Part shown: one piece after another, positions 53,805 through 63,089 of the stretch
How the letters are laid out: each line of letters opens with the position of its first letter
Numbering within the stretch: position 1 is the first letter of the stretch
Assembly: GCF_003259335.1 (NCBI RefSeq)
Contig: NZ_QLLL01000006.1
Location: forward strand, 496,001 to 560,000
DNA: 64,000 bases
From: Chitinophaga skermanii
GTDB lineage: Bacteria; Bacteroidota; Bacteroidia; Chitinophagales; Chitinophagaceae
Direction of reading: 5' to 3'
Notes under the pieces: generated by a model
The model's database searches: none
What the model was told of the DNA's origin: nothing
What the model saw: the letters and a program-made list of their open reading frames with translations, nothing else
Made by a program: the position numbers and the translations under genes

Positions 53805-54857
53805 ATGTTCAATTTAGATAACTTACTAAGGGATAATATTAAAAGATTGGTGCCATACTCTTCGGCACGCGACGAATTCAAAGGAGAAGCAATGATTTCG
53901 CTGGATGCGAATGAAAACAGTCATGGTTCGCCGTTATCAACGAACTACAATCGCTACCCCGATCCCATGCAATGGAAAATCAAGTATAAACTCGCCGACA
54001 TCAAAGGCGTGCCGCCACAGAATATTTTCCTTGGCAACGGTAGCGACGAAGCCATCGACATTCTTTATAGAGCATTTTGCAGGCCGGGTATCGATAACGT
54101 GATTCTTTGCCCTCCTACCTACGGCATGTACGAAGTAAGCGCGAATATTAACGATGTAACCATTCGTAAAGTAAGCCTTACCGAGAACTTCCAGTTAGAT
54201 TTGGCGGCTTTAGAAACAGCTATCGACGAAAACACAAAAATGATTTTCGTTTGCTCTCCGAACAACCCAACAGGCAATGATCTCGATCGTGAAGACATAG
54301 AAGCACTCCTCAATAACTTCGATGGTATTGTAGTAATTGACGAAGCCTATATTAACTTCTCCCGCCAACGTTCCTTCATCCAAGAGTTAACGGAATACCC
54401 CAACCTCGTTATTTTACAAACATTATCGAAAGCCTGGGGCCTCGCGGCTTTACGCGTAGGAATGGCATTCGCTTCAGAAGACATTATCAACGTCTTCAAC
54501 AAAGTAAAACCACCTTACAACATCAACGAAGCTTCTCAACAACTCACTTTAGAAGCCTTGGAGAATACCACGCAAGTAAACGAATGGATTAAAGACACGG
54601 TGATCGAAAGAGGCAACTTGATTCAACAATTAGCTGCCTTACCGATTGTGCAAAAGATTTACCCTACCGACGCTAACTTCTTCCTCGTGAAAGTGACCGA
54701 CGCAAAAGGTATTTACAATGCCTTAGCTGAGAAAGGAATTATTGTGCGCGATCGTTCGAAGGTAGAATTATGCGCCGGGTGCTTACGTATTACCGTGGGT
54801 ACTAAAGATGAAAACGCGGCGTTATTAGCTGAACTTAAACAATATACACCTGCATAA
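53805..54857 (+). CDS. hisC: Histidinol-phosphate aminotransferase
   Basis: 350 residues, fold-type I PLP enzyme. LDANENSHGSPL at the N-terminus, SPNNPTGNDL, VIDEAYINFS, PLP Lys209 in LQTLSKAWGLAALRVG, and an Arg near the C-terminus (LRITVGTKDEN) for the phosphate. Its TAA stop shares the last A with the ATG of the next small gene. Confidence 0.95.
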   Translation: MFNLDNLLRDNIKRLVPYSSARDEFKGEAMISLDANENSHGSPLSTNYNRYPDPMQWKIKYKLADIKGVPPQNIFLGNGSDEAIDILYRAFCRPGIDNVILCPPTYGMYEVSANINDVTIRKVSLTENFQLDLAALETAIDENTKMIFVCSPNNPTGNDLDREDIEALLNNFDGIVVIDEAYINFSRQRSFIQELTEYPNLVILQTLSKAWGLAALRVGMAFASEDIINVFNKVKPPYNINEASQQLTLEALENTTQVNEWIKDTVIERGNLIQQLAALPIVQKIYPTDANFFLVKVTDAKGIYNALAEKGIIVRDRSKVELCAGCLRITVGTKDENAALLAELKQYTPA

Positions 54858-55051
54858 TGAACCGTACTATCAAATATGCCGCTTACTTTTTGCTGGCCTG
54901 GGTTTGCCTTTTATCAGTGATCGATTTTATCGTTTTCCAGAAGCCATTAAATATAGAAAACTTCTGGACAATCCTTTGGAAAGGCCTGCTATTAGGCGTA
55001 TTGATAGCATTAACCAGGCTGTGGCTTTACCGTAAAAAAAATACGAAATAA
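54857..55051 (+). CDS. Small two-helix membrane protein inside the his operon
   Basis: 64 residues with two hydrophobic helices (about 7-27 and 40-57) joined by a short loop and ending in basic residues (YRKKNTK). Its ATG overlaps the hisC stop by one base (TAATG), suggesting translational coupling. I do not recognise the family. No histidine-pathway step is missing that this could supply, so it may be an accessory membrane protein. Confidence 0.68.
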   Translation: MNRTIKYAAYFLLAWVCLLSVIDFIVFQKPLNIENFWTILWKGLLLGVLIALTRLWLYRKKNTK

Positions 55052-55090
55052 CCGGTGTAAAAGATCGGTTCAACCAATATCTACACAAAC

Positions 55091-56224
55091 ATGAAAAGAG
55101 TTTTATTTATAGATAGGGACGGTACTTTGATTAAAGAACCGGCGGATTACCAAGTCGACAGTTTAGACAAAGTAGAGTTTTACCCCAAGGTATTCCAATA
55201 CTTATCGAAGATTGCGGCGGAATTGGATTACGAATTGGCCATTGTTACCAACCAGGATGGATTAGGAACAGCCTCTTTCCCAGAAGACACCTTCTGGCCG
55301 GCACAAAACTTCGTAATGAAAGCATTGGAAAACGAAGGCATTAAATTCGACGAAGTATTTATAGATCGCACGTTTGCGAAGGATAATATGCCAACCCGTA
55401 AACCCAATACCGGCCTACTCACCAAGTATTTAAATGGTGGGTACGACCTCGCCAACTCTTATGTAATTGGCGACCGTATTACCGACGTAAAACTCGCTCG
55501 TAACCTAGGTGCAAAAGCCATTTGGATCAACGAAGGCACAGGATTAGGGTCAGCGGAAATCGCCGAAGATGCAGCTGCATTAGCGCCTGTAATTGCTTTG
55601 GAAACAACCGACTGGCAAAAGATTTACGAATATTTGAAGCTGGGATTCCGCGCTGTAAAGCATGAACGCAATACAAAAGAAACCCGCATCAGCATAGAAC
55701 TCAATTTAGACGGTACCGGCAAAGCCAATATAACTACAGGCTTAGGCTTCTTCGACCACATGCTCGACCAGATTGCCCGCCATGGTAATATCGATCTAAA
55801 CATTACCACCAAAGGCGACCTCCACATCGACGAGCACCATACCATAGAAGATACGGGCATTGCCTTGGGTGAAGCCTTTGCCATTGCTTTATCCGATAAA
55901 ATGGGCATTGAACGCTACGGCTATGCTTTGCCGATGGACGATTGCACCGCGCAAGTATCGCTCGACTTCGGTGGTAGAAACTGGATTATTTGGGATGCCG
56001 AGTTCAAACGCGAGAAAATTGGAGAAATGCCTACCGAGATGTTTTTCCACTTCTTTAAGTCGTTCAGCGATGCTTCCAAGTGCAACTTAGCCATACAAGC
56101 TACGGGCGACAACGAGCATCACAAGATAGAAGCCATCTTCAAAGCCTTCGCTAAAGCCATAAAAATGGCCGTAAAACGCGACGCAGCCCATATGCGTTTG
56201 CCTAGCACGAAAGGTTTATTGTAA
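55091..56224 (+). CDS. hisB: Bifunctional histidinol-phosphatase / imidazoleglycerol-phosphate dehydratase
   Basis: 377 residues. The HAD phosphatase part (~1-170) has the nucleophile motif FIDRDGTLI and GDRITDVKLARN; the dehydratase part (~180-377) has GFFDHMLDQIARHG, EHHTIEDTGIALGEA and DNEHHKIEAIFKA, whose His and Glu residues bind the metals. It catalyses two steps of the pathway. Starts 39 bp after the small membrane gene. No terminator is seen between it and the trp promoter. Confidence 0.95.
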   Translation: MKRVLFIDRDGTLIKEPADYQVDSLDKVEFYPKVFQYLSKIAAELDYELAIVTNQDGLGTASFPEDTFWPAQNFVMKALENEGIKFDEVFIDRTFAKDNMPTRKPNTGLLTKYLNGGYDLANSYVIGDRITDVKLARNLGAKAIWINEGTGLGSAEIAEDAAALAPVIALETTDWQKIYEYLKLGFRAVKHERNTKETRISIELNLDGTGKANITTGLGFFDHMLDQIARHGNIDLNITTKGDLHIDEHHTIEDTGIALGEAFAIALSDKMGIERYGYALPMDDCTAQVSLDFGGRNWIIWDAEFKREKIGEMPTEMFFHFFKSFSDASKCNLAIQATGDNEHHKIEAIFKAFAKAIKMAVKRDAAHMRLPSTKGLL

Positions 56225-56315
56225 GAATAGAAAAATTTCTTTCACCGGGAAATAAGGCGTGATGGAGGTTTAAGCTCTTGGAAATAAAAAATAACGCGGG
56301 TTGAGCGGGTAAATA

Positions 56316-56347
56316 TTTGTAGTTTCGGAAAATAGTTCCCATATTTG
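56316..56347 (+). promoter_or_regulatory. trp operon promoter (Bacteroidota type)
   Basis: TTTG at 56316-56319 and CATATTTG at 56340-56347 (one mismatch to TAnnTTTG), 20 nt apart. The leader ATG is 11 nt after the -7 box, the same as at the his promoter. Confidence 0.7.
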
Positions 56348-56357
56348 TGGCAAGAAC

Positions 56358-56426
56358 ATGAAAACGAATTTTACATACAAACATTGGTGGCACGTAATCA
56401 ACATATCGTCGATTACAGCGTACTAA
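56358..56426 (+). CDS. trpL: Tryptophan operon leader peptide
   Basis: A 22-codon ORF (ATG 56358, TAA 56424-56426) reading MKTNFTYKHWWHVINISSITAY, with two adjacent Trp codons (56385-56390). Trp is rare, so a pair in a short ORF between a promoter and a terminator ahead of trpE is strong evidence for attenuation control. Confidence 0.88.
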   Translation: MKTNFTYKHWWHVINISSITAY

Positions 56427-56500
56427 TGCCATATATGTAACTATACAAATAAATTCTTCTCGGAAGGCTCGCTGTACAACGGCGGGCCTTTCGTCTTTTT
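56394..56500 (+). terminator. trp attenuator: alternative hairpins and terminator
   Basis: Segment 1 GTAATC (56394-56399) pairs with segment 2 GATTAC (56411-56416). Segment 2 also carries TACAGCG (56414-56420), which pairs perfectly with CGCTGTA (56470-56476) as antiterminator. Segments 3 and 4 (56462-56475 with 56479-56492) form a 14-bp terminator stem with a 3-nt loop, then GTCTTTTT. Segment 1 starts 3 nt after the Trp codons, so a ribosome stalled there would cover it. Confidence 0.87.
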
Positions 56501-56597
56501 ACCCTGTTCCAAACCGGCGTTTATAACACTTTTTATCGCGATACTTGTTATGCACGCTTTTCGAAACAGGTAGATTTTAAAAAAATCACATTACACA

Positions 56598-58013
56598 ATG
56601 CGTACCATTTCAGTTAAAACAACATGTAAGAAAATGCTAGCCGATGTATTCACACCGGTAAGCATATACTTGCGTATCAGGGATAAATTTCCAGGCTCTA
56701 TCTTAATGGAGAGTACCGACTCGCACGCCGGTGAAAACAGCTATTCCATCATCGGTATTAAACCCGTTGGCGGCATAGAAGTAACTTCTACCAATACGTT
56801 TGAATTCAAATACCCAGGCCTCGCTCCTGAACGAAAAGAGCTGAAAAGCAAGTCGGCTGTATTAAAAGAAGTAGAGAACTTCCTCGGCGCTTTTAAATAC
56901 GAAGAAAAACCGGCTATCCCCTTTGCAGCAGGCCTTTTCGGTTATAGCACCTACGACGCGGTTCAGTTCTTCGAGAACATCTCGTTCGAACAACGACCTA
57001 CCAGTGGAAGTACTATCCCGTTGATGCGCTACCGGTTCTACCAATACGTAATCGCTATCAACCATTTCAAAGATGAAATGTACCTCTGCGAAAACTTGGT
57101 CGACGGTGAAGAAAGCGAACTTTCCTTGGTAGAATCGCTGATTAGGATCAAAGATTTCCCCACTTATCCTTTCCAGTTAACCGCCGAAGAAACCAGCAAT
57201 ATGGACGACCAAGGCTACATGGATATGGTGGAAAAAGGAAAACAACACTGCTTTAGAGGCGACGTTTTCCAAATAGTATTATCCAGATCCTTCCAACAAC
57301 CCTTCGCAGGCGACGAATTCAATGTATACCGCACCCTTCGCTCTGTTAATCCTTCTCCTTATTTATTCTATTTCGATTACGGTGATTATAAGTTAATGGG
57401 TTCCTCCCCCGAATCCCAAATCCTTATTCAAAACAATCTAGCCACCATACACCCCATCGCCGGCACGTTCCGCAGAACAGGTAACGACGAGCAAGATAAG
57501 CTACTGGCCGACCAGCTCCTCGAAGACCCGAAAGAAAATGCAGAACACGTGATGCTGGTCGACTTGGCACGTAACGACCTCAGCCGCCACGCGAAAGATG
57601 TTACCGTTACCCAGTACCGCCAAGTAAAATATTATTCGCACGTGATTCACATGGTAAGCGAAGTAACAGGTAAACTCCCTGCTAACACGCCACCATTCAA
57701 TATCCTAGCGGACACTTTCCCTGCAGGTACTTTATCGGGCGCCCCCAAATACAAAGCCATGGAGTTAATCGATCAATACGAACCCACGGCACGCAGTTTC
57801 TACGGCGGATGTATCGGCTTCGTTGGTTTCAACGGCGATTTCGTACATGCAATCATTATCCGTTCTATGCTAAGTAAAATGAACACATTGTACTACCAAG
57901 CTGGCGCAGGCATCGTAGCGAAATCCGATCCGAAAATGGAACTTCAAGAAGTGAACAACAAATTAAACGCCCTCAAAACCGCCATCCAATTGGCTCAAAC
58001 TGCAATCATATGA
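56598..58013 (+). CDS. trpE: Anthranilate synthase component I
   Basis: 471 residues. The tryptophan-binding loop appears as SILMESTDSHAGENSYSIIG, implying feedback inhibition. The chorismate-binding half carries PSPYLFYFDYGDYKLMGSSPE, PIAGTFRRTGNDEQD, VDLARND, FPAGTLSGAPK and AGAGIVAKSDP. With TrpG it makes anthranilate from chorismate and glutamine. Its end overlaps trpG by 4 nt (ATGA). Confidence 0.95.
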   Translation: MRTISVKTTCKKMLADVFTPVSIYLRIRDKFPGSILMESTDSHAGENSYSIIGIKPVGGIEVTSTNTFEFKYPGLAPERKELKSKSAVLKEVENFLGAFKYEEKPAIPFAAGLFGYSTYDAVQFFENISFEQRPTSGSTIPLMRYRFYQYVIAINHFKDEMYLCENLVDGEESELSLVESLIRIKDFPTYPFQLTAEETSNMDDQGYMDMVEKGKQHCFRGDVFQIVLSRSFQQPFAGDEFNVYRTLRSVNPSPYLFYFDYGDYKLMGSSPESQILIQNNLATIHPIAGTFRRTGNDEQDKLLADQLLEDPKENAEHVMLVDLARNDLSRHAKDVTVTQYRQVKYYSHVIHMVSEVTGKLPANTPPFNILADTFPAGTLSGAPKYKAMELIDQYEPTARSFYGGCIGFVGFNGDFVHAIIIRSMLSKMNTLYYQAGAGIVAKSDPKMELQEVNNKLNALKTAIQLAQTAII

Positions 58014-58579
58014 ACATCTTAGTATTCGATAACTACGATTCATTCACATATAACCTCGTACACCTTGTAGAGAAAATCATCGATGGTAAAGTAACTGTTT
58101 ACCGTAACGATGAAATTGATTTGGATAAAGTGGACGAGTTCGATAAAATTATTCTATCGCCAGGCCCCGGCATTCCCAACGAAGCTGGTTTGCTATTGCC
58201 ATTGATCAAACGCTACGCCCCTACAAAATCTATTTTCGGCGTATGCTTAGGTCAACAAGCTATTGGTGAAGCTTTCGGCGCATCACTCACCAACCTTTCA
58301 GAAGTTTACCACGGCGTAGCCACTCCCGTAAACATCACCTCCCGTAGCGGCGAATTATTCAACGGCTTACCCGATGAAATAGAAGTTGGTCGTTACCACT
58401 CTTGGGTAGTAGATGAAAAAACATTGCCGGCAGAACTAGAAATCACAGCCCGCGATGAAAACGGTTTTATTATGGCACTCCAACACCGCGAATACGACGT
58501 TTGCGGCGTACAATTCCACCCAGAAAGCGTTTTAACGCCAGAAGGAGAACAGATTATACGCAACTGGCTCAGGAAATAA
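58010..58579 (+). CDS. trpG: Anthranilate synthase component II (glutamine amidotransferase)
   Basis: 189 residues, class I amidotransferase. Oxyanion-hole motif LSPGPGIPNEAG, nucleophile Cys79 in GVCLGQQAIGEAFG, and the His-Glu pair in VQFHPESVLTPEG. Supplies ammonia to TrpE. No fusion to TrpD. A 52-bp gap follows before trpD. Confidence 0.95.
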   Translation: MNILVFDNYDSFTYNLVHLVEKIIDGKVTVYRNDEIDLDKVDEFDKIILSPGPGIPNEAGLLLPLIKRYAPTKSIFGVCLGQQAIGEAFGASLTNLSEVYHGVATPVNITSRSGELFNGLPDEIEVGRYHSWVVDEKTLPAELEITARDENGFIMALQHREYDVCGVQFHPESVLTPEGEQIIRNWLRK

Positions 58580-58631
58580 TGCTTTCCTATAGCGAATCAA
58601 CAGTGACGTATAACCGAAAAAAATGTAAACA

Positions 58632-59627
58632 ATGAAAAAGATTTTAAACTACTTATTCGAACATAAAACCTTCACCCGTCAAGGTGCAAAAGACATCTTG
58701 ATCGATATTTCTAATGGCACTTACAACGATAGTGAACTTGCAGCTTTCATGACGGTTTTCCTCATGCGCAGTATCACTATCGAAGAACTACTCGGCTTCC
58801 GCGATGCATTGTTGGAACTGTGTGTGCCAGTGAATTTAAATGACCATAAAGTACTCGACATTGTAGGTACAGGAGGCGATGGTAAAAATACGTTCAACAT
58901 CTCTACACTCTCTTGTTTTATCGTAGCGGGTGCAGGCGCCAAAGTATCGAAACATGGTAACTACGGCGTTTCGTCGATCAGCGGTGCATCGAACGTAATG
59001 GAAACATTAGGGTATAAATTCAAGAACGATCAAGTGGCACTGAATAAGGAATTGGAAGAAGCCGGTATCTGTTTCTTACACGCTCCCCTCTTCCACCCTG
59101 CATTAAAAAAAGTAGCACCCATTCGTAAGCAATTAGGGATTCGTACTTTCTTCAATATGCTAGGCCCCTTGGTGAACCCCGCTTTCGCACAACACCAATT
59201 AATTGGTGTATATAACTTGGAAATGGCAAGAATCTATAACTACCTTTTCCAACAAACCGATAAGCAATTCGCAATCGTGCATAGCTTAGATGGTTATGAT
59301 GAAATTTCATTGACTTCCGATACTAAGATTATCACAAATAAAGGCGAACAAAACATGACGCCCGAGCAACTGGGTAAACGTAAAGTGCATGCCTTAGATA
59401 TCCACGGCGGTAATAGTGTAGAAGAAGCCGCGAAGATCTTCATGAAAGTATTGAAAGCCGAAGGTACATGGGCCCAAAACGCCGTTGTAGTAGCTAATGC
59501 GGCAATGGGCTTATACTGTTTAGGTACGTTTGATAATTATGAAGATTGTTACCAAGCAGCACTTACTTCTTTAGAATCGGGCAAGGCATACGACTCATTT
59601 AAAAAATTAATCAGCTTACAAGCATAA
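58632..59627 (+). CDS. trpD: Anthranilate phosphoribosyltransferase
   Basis: 331 residues. PRPP-binding signature DIVGTGGDGKNTFNISTLS, KHGNYGVSSISGASNVMETLG, and GPLVNPAFAQHQLIGVYN, all typical of TrpD. Adds a phosphoribosyl group to anthranilate. Confidence 0.95.
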   Translation: MKKILNYLFEHKTFTRQGAKDILIDISNGTYNDSELAAFMTVFLMRSITIEELLGFRDALLELCVPVNLNDHKVLDIVGTGGDGKNTFNISTLSCFIVAGAGAKVSKHGNYGVSSISGASNVMETLGYKFKNDQVALNKELEEAGICFLHAPLFHPALKKVAPIRKQLGIRTFFNMLGPLVNPAFAQHQLIGVYNLEMARIYNYLFQQTDKQFAIVHSLDGYDEISLTSDTKIITNKGEQNMTPEQLGKRKVHALDIHGGNSVEEAAKIFMKVLKAEGTWAQNAVVVANAAMGLYCLGTFDNYEDCYQAALTSLESGKAYDSFKKLISLQA

Positions 59628-59640
59628 ACCTTCTCTTAAC

Positions 59641-60444
59641 ATGGCAAATATTTTAGCGGAAATAGTCGCACACAAACATATTGAAGTTGGAGAGAGAAAG
59701 AAATTCCGTTCCGCTCAATCGCTCGAACAATCGCAGCTTTTCCAACGCAGCGTTTATTCTATGCGCGCTTTCCTAAAAGCCCCTGGTAAAACAGGTATTA
59801 TCGCGGAATTTAAAAGAAAATCACCATCGAAAGGCATTATCAACGATAAAGTAACCGTAGAACAAGTAACTACGGCCTATGCAAAATTCGGCGCTTCTGC
59901 CTTGTCGGTGTTAACAGATACGAACTATTTCGGTGGCTCAACCGACGATGTATTGCAAGCACGGAATGTGAATAACATTCCCATTTTGCGGAAAGATTTC
60001 ATCGTTGACGAGTACCAAATTATTGAAGCACGCGCCATGGGTGCCGATGTGATCCTTCTCATAGCTGAATGTTTAACCAAAGCAGAAATCGACCAGTTTT
60101 CTACCTTGGCCAATAACCTCGGCATGGAAGTATTATTGGAAGTACATAGCGCTACACAATTGGAAAAAATCACGGAGCACGTACATCTCGTAGGTGTAAA
60201 CAACCGCGATTTAACCACTTTTACCGTCGATATTAACCGCTCTTTCGAACTAGCGAAGCTGATCCCAAGCAGCAAGTATAAAGTAGCTGAAAGCGGTATT
60301 ACCGGCACCAACGAAATTGTGCAATTAAAACAAGCGGGCTTCGATGGTTTCCTTATCGGGGAAAACTTTATGAAAAATGCCAACCCGGCACAAGCATTCG
60401 AAGCATTCAGCCATGCATTAACACAACAACTCGCCACCGTATGA
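59641..60444 (+). CDS. trpC: Indole-3-glycerol-phosphate synthase
   Basis: 267 residues, TIM barrel: IIAEFKRKSPSKG with the catalytic Lys, LSVLTDTNYFGGS, ILRKDFIVDEYQI, VGVNNRDLTTF, and AESGI. Not fused to TrpF. Overlaps trpF by 4 nt. Confidence 0.95.
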   Translation: MANILAEIVAHKHIEVGERKKFRSAQSLEQSQLFQRSVYSMRAFLKAPGKTGIIAEFKRKSPSKGIINDKVTVEQVTTAYAKFGASALSVLTDTNYFGGSTDDVLQARNVNNIPILRKDFIVDEYQIIEARAMGADVILLIAECLTKAEIDQFSTLANNLGMEVLLEVHSATQLEKITEHVHLVGVNNRDLTTFTVDINRSFELAKLIPSSKYKVAESGITGTNEIVQLKQAGFDGFLIGENFMKNANPAQAFEAFSHALTQQLATV

Positions 60445-61076
60445 AAATAAAAGTTTGCGGAATCACACGCGAAGCCGATTTACAAGCACTGGTAGCAGCT
60501 GGAGCCGATTATGCAGGTTTTATCTTCTACGAAAAATCGCCCCGGTTTGTAGGCGGTAAGTTGGCTGCTGATGTAGTGAAATCCGTAGGCGCCGGCATTC
60601 AGAAAGTAGGGGTGTTTGTAAACGCGGAATCGAATACTGTGCAACAAGCTATTAAAAACTACGGGCTCGATGCCGTACAACTACATGGCGATGAAGGGGT
60701 TACTTTCTGTCAAAACATCCGCTTGCAGGTACCTGTTATTAAAGCATTCCGGGTAGGCGATGGTAGTACTTTCTTGCACGATGCAGCGCCCTTTTTGCCC
60801 GTTGTAGATTATTTCTTATTCGACACGGCTCATAAAGGTGCTTACGGCGGAACAGGCGAGCAATTCAATTGGGAGGTATTGCAACAGTTTACGCTCGATA
60901 AACCGTTCTTTCTGAGTGGAGGAATTGGTGAAGCAGATGTGAAAACTTTGGCAAAGTTCCGACACCCGCAACTATTCGCCGTTGATGTGAACAGCAAATT
61001 CGAAACAGCACCCGGTGAAAAAGACATGGTGCGCGTAGCGAAGTTCATTCAAGCGATTAAAACACAAAACATTTAA
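60441..61076 (+). CDS. trpF: Phosphoribosylanthranilate isomerase
   Basis: 211 residues. MKIKVCGITREADL has the catalytic Cys; GADYAGFIFYEKSPRFV, VQLHGDE, FLFDTAHKGAYGGTG (general acid Asp) and FLSGGIGEADV are all in place. Start overlaps trpC by 4 nt. Confidence 0.95.
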   Translation: MKIKVCGITREADLQALVAAGADYAGFIFYEKSPRFVGGKLAADVVKSVGAGIQKVGVFVNAESNTVQQAIKNYGLDAVQLHGDEGVTFCQNIRLQVPVIKAFRVGDGSTFLHDAAPFLPVVDYFLFDTAHKGAYGGTGEQFNWEVLQQFTLDKPFFLSGGIGEADVKTLAKFRHPQLFAVDVNSKFETAPGEKDMVRVAKFIQAIKTQNI

Positions 61077-61087
61077 ATCATTCTAAC

Positions 61088-62293
61088 ATGAACATAGCCA
61101 TCAATACAAGCGGTTCTGCTTATCACGTTGATAGCAAAGGTTACTTCGGTAAGTTCGGCGGTGCCTACATTCCTGAAATGTTGTACCCCAATGTGGAAGA
61201 ATTGCAAGAGAACTATTTACGTATTATGTCGGAACCATCGTTCCAACAAGAGTTCGAAGCATTGTTGAAAGATTATGTAGGCCGTCCTAGCCCACTCTAT
61301 TACGCGAAAAGATTATCAGGAAAATATAATACCAATATTTACCTCAAACGTGAAGATCTAAACCATACAGGGGCCCACAAGGTGAATAACACCATCGGTC
61401 AAATCTTGTTGGCGAAGCGTTTAGGCAAGAAAAGAATTATTGCAGAAACAGGTGCCGGTCAGCATGGCGTAGCCACCGCTACTGTATGTGCCCTAATGGG
61501 ATTGGAATGCGTGGTATATATGGGGAAGATCGATATCCAACGCCAAGCGCCAAACGTTGCCCGTATGAAGATGTTGGGCGCTACCGTGGTTCCTGCCACC
61601 AGCGGCTCTCAAACCTTGAAAGATGCGACCAACGAAGCTATCCGCGATTGGATTAACAATCCCGTTGATACGCACTACATTATTGGTTCAGTGGTAGGCC
61701 CGCACCCTTACCCCGACATGGTCGCACGTTTTCAATCCGTTATTAGCGAAGAAATTCGCTTGCAACTGCAAGAGAAAACAGGCAATCCCCTACCCGATTA
61801 TGCCATCGCTTGTGTAGGTGGTGGTAGTAATGCTGCCGGTACTTTCTTCCATTTTATGGACGAGCCTAGCGTGAAGCTGGTAGCGGTAGAAGCAGCAGGT
61901 AAAGGTGTCGACTCTGGCTTTTCGGCAGCTACGACTGTACTGGGCTCATTAGGCGTAATTCACGGTAGTAAAACCTTGCTCATGCAAACCGACGATGGAC
62001 AGATTGTTGAACCGCATAGTATTTCCGCAGGTTTGGATTACCCAGGTGTTGGTCCTGTTCATGCGCATTTGTTTGATAGTAAGCGCGGTATTGTAATGAG
62101 TGCCACCGACGATGAAGCGTTAGCTGCAGCATATGAACTAACGCGCTTAGAAGGGATTATTCCTGCTTTGGAATCGAGCCACGCTTTAGCGAAATTAAAA
62201 GACATCAACTTTAAACCTTCTGATGTAGTGGTAGTATGCCTTTCGGGAAGAGGTGATAAAGATCTTGAAACATATATCCAACATTTAAAGTAA
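61088..62293 (+). CDS. trpB: Tryptophan synthase beta chain
   Basis: 401 residues. PLP Lys98 in HTGAHKVNNTIGQ; ETGAGQHGVATAT; phosphate loop VGGGSNAAGTF; and CLSGRGDKD at the end. Joins indole and serine. Ends 4 bp before trpA. Confidence 0.96.
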   Translation: MNIAINTSGSAYHVDSKGYFGKFGGAYIPEMLYPNVEELQENYLRIMSEPSFQQEFEALLKDYVGRPSPLYYAKRLSGKYNTNIYLKREDLNHTGAHKVNNTIGQILLAKRLGKKRIIAETGAGQHGVATATVCALMGLECVVYMGKIDIQRQAPNVARMKMLGATVVPATSGSQTLKDATNEAIRDWINNPVDTHYIIGSVVGPHPYPDMVARFQSVISEEIRLQLQEKTGNPLPDYAIACVGGGSNAAGTFFHFMDEPSVKLVAVEAAGKGVDSGFSAATTVLGSLGVIHGSKTLLMQTDDGQIVEPHSISAGLDYPGVGPVHAHLFDSKRGIVMSATDDEALAAAYELTRLEGIIPALESSHALAKLKDINFKPSDVVVVCLSGRGDKDLETYIQHLK

Positions 62294-62297
62294 GCAT

Positions 62298-63083
62298 ATG
62301 AACAGGATAGATCAATTGTTTGCGAAAAAGCAGCACAACATTCTCAATATATACTGCACAGCGGGTTACCCACAACTCGATGATACCCTTACCGTTCTTG
62401 AAACCCTTCAAGCAAGTGGTGTAGATATGATCGAACTAGGTATGCCCTTCTCCGATCCATTGGCCGATGGTCCTGTTATCCAAGATAGCAGCACCCAAGC
62501 CATCAAAAACGGCATGAAACTAAGTGTACTCTTCCAACAACTCGCTCATTTCCGCAACCACATTTCCGTACCGGTTATTCTCATGGGCTATTTAAACCCC
62601 GTGTTGCAATACGGCATAGAAAACTTCGTGAAAAAATGTGCTGAAGTAGGTATCGATGGGCTTATCATCCCAGATTTACCCATGGCAGAGTATGAGGCAG
62701 AATACAAATCACTATTCGAGCAACACAATTTGCACAATATTTTCCTCGTAACACCGGAAACCAGCGAAGCACGCATCCGTAAAATCGACAGCATCAGCAA
62801 AGGTTTTATTTATGCCGTTTCATCCAGCAGTACAACGGGTAACAACAAAAGTGTTGACTTACAACAAGCCTATTTCCAAAAGCTGGAAGGCATGCAGCTA
62901 AGCAACCCCGTGTTGGTTGGATTCGGTATCCGCGATAAAGCCACCTTTACCTCCGCCTGCGAACATACCAATGGCGCCATCATTGGCACTGCATTTGTGC
63001 AAGCAATTGCACAGCCGGGCGAGCTTTCCGAGAAAATCACCTCGTTTGTGCAAAACGTGCGGCCCATTCCCCAACAAGCATAA
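62298..63083 (+). CDS. trpA: Tryptophan synthase alpha chain
   Basis: 261 residues. Catalytic Glu46 and Asp57 in IELGMPFSDPLADGPVIQ; MGYLNPVLQYG; IPDLPMAEY; and GFGIRDK near the phosphate site. Cleaves indole-3-glycerol phosphate to indole. Its stop is 6 bp before the hisH start. Confidence 0.95.
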   Translation: MNRIDQLFAKKQHNILNIYCTAGYPQLDDTLTVLETLQASGVDMIELGMPFSDPLADGPVIQDSSTQAIKNGMKLSVLFQQLAHFRNHISVPVILMGYLNPVLQYGIENFVKKCAEVGIDGLIIPDLPMAEYEAEYKSLFEQHNLHNIFLVTPETSEARIRKIDSISKGFIYAVSSSSTTGNNKSVDLQQAYFQKLEGMQLSNPVLVGFGIRDKATFTSACEHTNGAIIGTAFVQAIAQPGELSEKITSFVQNVRPIPQQA

Positions 63084-63089
63084 TTGTAT

